In this document: one piece after another, positions 6,459 to 8,297 of the stretch
Layout: every line of letters begins with the position of its first letter
Position numbering within the stretch: the stretch's first letter is position 1
Assembly (NCBI GenBank): GCA_012513725.1
Contig: JAAZBQ010000176.1
Location: 1 to 8,297, forward strand
Source: Chloroflexota bacterium
Lineage (GTDB): Bacteria; Chloroflexota; Anaerolineae; UBA1429
Length of the DNA stretch: 8,297 nucleotides
Direction of reading: 5' to 3'
The notes under the pieces: model-generated
What the model saw: only the letters and a program-made list of their open reading frames with translations
What the model was told of the DNA's origin: nothing
Database searches by the model: none
Made by a program: the position numbers and the translations under genes

Positions 6459-7184
6459 TCACGGGATGGCCAACACCTGGCCCGCCACCACCTGGGCCGG
6501 GTTGGCGAGCCCGTTCGCCCGCGCCAGATCCTCCACCGCCACGCCGTACTCCCGGGCGATGCCGTACAGGCTCTCGCCCCGGCGCACGGTGTGCGTGCGT
6601 GCCGGGGCCTCCGGCGGCGGAACGCGCAGCACCTGCCCCACCGCGAGATGTTCGGGGTCCTGCAGGCTGGGGTTGGCCGCCACCCAGGCAGCGATGGTGG
6701 TCGAATAGGCGCGAGCCAGCTGGGCCAGGGTCTCGCCGGCCTGCACCACGTGCGTCGCCCCGGTGGCTGGGGCGGGCGCGCCCGTCGCCGGCGGCTCCCC
6801 CTCCTCCCCGGCGTCCGCCGCAGCGGTCGGGATGGCCAGCGCCTGGCCCACGGAAATGGCGTCGGCGTCGGGCAAGCCGTTCGCGCTGCACAGCGCCTCG
6901 ACGGTCGTCCCGTGCTCTACGGCGATGGCCAGCAGCGTGTCGCCGGGCCGCACGATGTGCGTGGAGCCCGGGGCCGCCGGCGTCGGCAGGGCCTCCAGAT
7001 CGGGGGGGAGCACCAGCAACCCGGTGGGCGTGGGCTGCGGCGCGGGGGGAAGCGAGGTACCACGCAGCGCCTCGGCCGGGGCCGCCTGGGGCGGCTTGGC
7101 GCGGGCGCATCCGACGGCCAGCAACAGGGCCAGCGCCGCACAGGCCGCCTGGGTGTATGCGCTGAAGCGATGTGTGGTGACCAC
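6459..7184 (-). CDS. Lipoprotein with three LysM domains
   Basis: This 241-residue protein is predicted to sit on the outer face of the membrane and bind peptidoglycan or related N-acetylglucosamine polymers. A signal peptide ends in lipobox LAVGC with Cys26. A Pro/Ala/Thr-rich linker (27-73) leads to three LysM domains: 75-119 (THIVRPGDTLLAIAVEHGTT...), 144-189 (THVVQAGETLAQLARAYSTT...) and 197-241 (THTVRRGESLYGIAREYGVA...), joined by an acidic/Ala-Pro spacer (120-143). The protein ends exactly at the third domain, so there is no hydrolase or amidase domain. It is probably a wall-binding anchor or scaffold. The start is GTG at 7184; AAGG lies 7 nt upstream and AGGAGG 12 nt upstream, so the start is plausible but not certain. 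It lies 83 bp after the small regulator gene and may be co-transcribed or use the promoter at 7242-7271. A longer overlapping frame from 7251 lacks any domain and was discarded. Confidence 0.9.
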   Translation of the reverse strand: MVTTHRFSAYTQAACAALALLLAVGCARAKPPQAAPAEALRGTSLPPAPQPTPTGLLVLPPDLEALPTPAAPGSTHIVRPGDTLLAIAVEHGTTVEALCSANGLPDADAISVGQALAIPTAAADAGEEGEPPATGAPAPATGATHVVQAGETLAQLARAYSTTIAAWVAANPSLQDPEHLAVGQVLRVPPPEAPARTHTVRRGESLYGIAREYGVAVEDLARANGLANPAQVVAGQVLAIP

Positions 7185-7241
7185 CGAGCGCCCTTACCTC
7201 CTGGACGTGGCGAGGGCCCGCGTCCGAGCCCGCTGCGCCGC

Positions 7242-7271
7242 ATCCTATCACGGGCCTCCGGGTGGGGTCAA
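7242..7271 (-). promoter_or_regulatory. Candidate promoter of the LysM lipoprotein gene
   Basis: Minus-strand TTGACC (7266-7271) overlaps the stop codon of the upstream regulator. An 18-bp spacer leads to TAGGAT (7242-7247), which is preceded by a TGn extension (TGA at 7248-7250). The predicted start near 7235 would give a leader of about 50 nt. The -10 box matches consensus at only four of six bases. Confidence 0.45.
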
Positions 7272-7609
7272 GCCGCCCGCCGCAGCGCCTGGCGCCGTCG
7301 CCACTGTGCCCGGGTCAGGGGAATGTAGCGGCGCGTGACGCCGACGGCCTCCGGATTGCGGCAGACGAGATAGCCGCCCTCGCAGAGCACCCGTAAGTGG
7401 CGCATCAGGCGCTGGCGGGTCCAGCCCAGGGCGCCGGCCATCCGGCCGCAGGCTGCGTCGCAGCAACCGTCGCGCAACTGGGCAAGGCGCCACACGATCC
7501 CGTAGGCCAGGGCGGTCGACGTGCTCCCGGTGCCCTCCAGCACCCAGTGAAACAGCGGCGTGTACGGATCCATCCGCGTAAACGGGTCCACCCGCGTGAA
7601 CGTATCCAT
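7268..7609 (-). CDS. Small winged helix-turn-helix protein, probable DNA-binding regulator
   Basis: This 113-residue protein probably binds DNA. After a repetitive N-terminus (MDTFTR, VDPFTR, MDPYTP), residues about 33-95 look like a winged helix-turn-helix: a helix TALAYGIVWRLAQLRDG, a turn region CGRMAGALGWTRQRLMRHLRVL (54-75) in which GWTRQRLMRHLRVL is the recognition helix, and a wing EGGYLVCRNPEAVGVTRRY (77-95). The C-terminus is very basic (RRRQALRRAA). Five cysteines (49, 50, 54, 76, 83) are many for so small a protein and could sense metal or redox state, but this is speculation. The ATG at 7609 follows AGGAGG (7620-7625) by 10 nt; in-frame alternative starts are GTG 7591 and ATG 7573. 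Similar folds occur in plasmid or phage replication proteins and in MarR-like regulators; the exact family was not recognised. It lies upstream of the LysM gene and divergent from the gene at 7844. Confidence 0.75.
   Translation of the reverse strand: MDTFTRVDPFTRMDPYTPLFHWVLEGTGSTSTALAYGIVWRLAQLRDGCCDAACGRMAGALGWTRQRLMRHLRVLCEGGYLVCRNPEAVGVTRRYIPLTRAQWRRRQALRRAA
7556..7609 (-). repeat. Three tandem 18-bp in-frame repeats at the start of the winged-helix gene
   Basis: Three successive 18-bp units (7592-7609, 7574-7591, 7556-7573) share the pattern RTGGAYMCGTNYACGCSG. Units 1 and 3 match at 15 of 18 bases, 1 and 2 at 14, 2 and 3 at 13. Each begins with a potential start codon (ATG, GTG, ATG) and encodes a six-residue unit: MDTFTR, VDPFTR, MDPYTP. 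Confidence 0.85.
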
Positions 7610-7626
7610 CCGGCGTGATCCTCCTG

Positions 7627-7646
7627 TGACGTCAGCGTTCGCGAAC
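7627..7646. promoter_or_regulatory. Pair of palindromes in the leader of the winged-helix gene
   Basis: Two perfect palindromes are nearly adjacent: TGACGTCA (7627-7634) and GTTCGCGAAC (7637-7646). They lie just upstream of the AGGAGG ribosome site. They could be operators for the encoded regulator (autoregulation) or for another factor acting on this divergent region. A third palindrome, ATCGCGAT, lies at 7677-7684 and shares the core TCGCGA with the second. Confidence 0.4.
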
Positions 7647-7660
7647 CGTGCCCTCTGCTC

Positions 7661-7689
7661 TATATAGCGTGCGAGGATCGCGATTCTTA
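7661..7689 (-). promoter_or_regulatory. Weak candidate promoter of the winged-helix gene
   Basis: Minus-strand TATATA at 7661-7666 is an acceptable -10 box. With a 17-bp spacer the -35 position reads TAAGAA (7684-7689), a poor match. If real, this promoter depends on an activator or is weak, and the ATCGCGAT palindrome (7677-7684) would lie in its spacer. Confidence 0.3.
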
Positions 7690-7744
7690 CGCCCAGCGCC
7701 AGGATTCGCGCGAGGTGGGGCCGCAGACCCGCCCGGGCGCCCCT

Positions 7745-7757
7745 CCACCGCCGGTGG
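7745..7757. repeat. Short inverted repeat in the divergent intergenic region
   Basis: CCACCG and CGGTGG flank a single C, giving a near-perfect 13-bp palindrome about 27 bp upstream of the -35 box of the plus-strand promoter. That is a plausible place for an activator or repressor site, but GC-rich DNA yields such repeats by chance. Confidence 0.25.
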
Positions 7758-7783
7758 TTGCTGGCAGCGCGCGGCGCGCCGTG

Positions 7784-7812
7784 TTGACGGGCGATTCGGG
7801 CTTCTCTATACT
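7784..7812 (+). promoter_or_regulatory. Sigma-70-type promoter of the uncharacterised gene at 7844
   Basis: TTGACG (7784-7789) and TATACT (7807-7812) are separated by exactly 17 bp, each matching consensus at five of six bases. Transcription would begin near 7819, about 25 nt before the start codon at 7844. Confidence 0.85.
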
Positions 7813-7843
7813 CTGTGCTCCACTAGCCCGATGAGGAATGCCC

Positions 7844-8275
7844 ATGAGCCGAGTGATCAACACCGCGAACCCCGGCAAGAAGCGGAATCAGGCGCGTCGG
7901 ACGATCGCCGAGATGCTGCGCCACCTGATGTTCAAGAAACGGATCGACGAGGAGTCCAAGGACATGGCTGCGCTGGTGGCCCTCTCCCTGCGCGAGATCG
8001 CCGATACGATCGAGGTGACCACCGCCGCCTGGGAAACGCGGGACTATTTCCTCAAGGCGGATCGCTTCCGCCTGGAGTGGGAGTGGGTGGGCGCTGCCGC
8101 GCAGCGGCTCGAACGCCTCATCGTGGACGCCCGCTGGGACGACCTGCCCGGGGAGATGGTCTCACTGGCGCCCCGCTTTGCCGATATCCGCATCGCCAAG
8201 ATGACCCGCGGGCCGGAGACGTGGCAGGGCGCTCTGCAGGCGCTCCTGGAGGAACACGCCACCGAGCCCGGCTGA
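7844..8275 (+). CDS. Conserved-looking protein of unknown function, 143 residues
   Basis: No known catalytic or binding motif is recognised. The ATG at 7844 is preferred over the ATG at 7838 because GAGGA (7833-7837) lies 6 nt before the former and abuts the latter. The protein begins MSRVINTANPGKKRNQARRT, basic and probably unstructured, then continues mostly as charged amphipathic helix (AEMLRHLMFKKRIDEESKDM, a Leu/Ile-rich LREIADTIEVTT stretch, then AWETRDYFLKADRFRLEWEW), with no signal peptide or membrane segment. It is therefore probably cytoplasmic and all-helical. I recall similar N-termini (MSRVINTxNPGK) in hypothetical proteins of Chloroflexota, but this could not be searched. It has a near-consensus promoter, opposite in direction to the regulator and LysM genes, and no visible terminator in the 22 bases after its TGA. 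Strong expression is inferred; its role is unknown. Confidence 0.85.
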   Translation: MSRVINTANPGKKRNQARRTIAEMLRHLMFKKRIDEESKDMAALVALSLREIADTIEVTTAAWETRDYFLKADRFRLEWEWVGAAAQRLERLIVDARWDDLPGEMVSLAPRFADIRIAKMTRGPETWQGALQALLEEHATEPG

Positions 8276-8297
8276 CCCTCCCCCAATCGAAAAAGCA

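Noticed and set aside
6421..7251. 276-codon minus-strand frame overlapping the LysM gene
   Set aside because: It encodes Gly/Arg/Ala-rich low-complexity sequence, whereas the competing frame has a signal peptide, lipobox and three LysM domains.
6302..7328. Plus-strand open frames opposite the LysM gene
   Set aside because: Pro/Arg-rich translations caused by GC-rich third positions; no motif and wholly antisense.
7760..7781. GC-only palindromic stretch (GGCGCGCC and neighbours) upstream of the plus-strand promoter
   Set aside because: Such strings are common by chance in GC-rich intergenic DNA and show no second copy or terminator features.
7687..7878. 63-codon minus-strand frame across the divergent intergenic region
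   Set aside because: It runs across a strong plus-strand promoter and the start of the gene at 7844, with no motif.

Overview
The window is a high-GC bacterial segment. Most of it is a minus-strand oligopeptide/dipeptide (Opp/Dpp) ABC importer locus. It is followed by a small minus-strand lipoprotein and regulator pair, and by one plus-strand gene of unknown function. No rRNA, tRNA, CRISPR array, transposase or phage gene is visible. The most likely host is a member of the Chloroflexota (Anaerolineae/Caldilineae-like). This inference rests on the Thr/Pro/Glu-rich linker after the lipobox of the first binding protein, the LysM lipoprotein, and the N-terminus MSRVINTANPGKKRNQ of the last gene, which I recall from Chloroflexota hypothetical proteins. 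I could not check it by search.

Layout in minus-strand transcription order. A winged-helix regulator (7609 to 7268) is followed by a lipoprotein with three LysM domains (7184 to 6459). A consensus-like promoter (6397-6424) then drives the first peptide-binding lipoprotein (6260 to 4485) through a leader of about 130 nt. A strong hairpin terminator (about 4421-4465) closes that gene. Directly after it, a perfect extended -10 promoter (4389-4397) restarts transcription for permease oppB (4276-3326), permease oppC (3313-2258), a second and divergent binding lipoprotein (2217-553), and ATPase oppD (504 to the window edge, cut off after the ABC signature). An oppF-type ATPase would be expected beyond base 1. 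On the plus strand, a textbook TTGACG-17-TATACT promoter (7784-7812) drives a 144-aa uncharacterised protein (7844-8275).

How the genes work together. Two secreted, lipid-anchored binding proteins would capture peptides or similar solutes and deliver them to one OppB/OppC channel powered by OppD and a partner ATPase. The terminator and promoter between the first binding protein and oppB would let that binding protein be made in excess over the membrane complex. The regulator and LysM pair may be an independent transcription unit.

No intergenic gap exceeds 300 bases. The longest (7610-7843, 4277-4484, 6261-6458) hold the promoters, terminator, palindromes and one possible leaderless mini-ORF described below. 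Overall the region is mostly ordinary. The observations most worth checking are the leaderless mini-ORF before oppB, the long leader of the first binding protein, the triplicated start-codon repeat of the small regulator, and the orphan gene at the right end.
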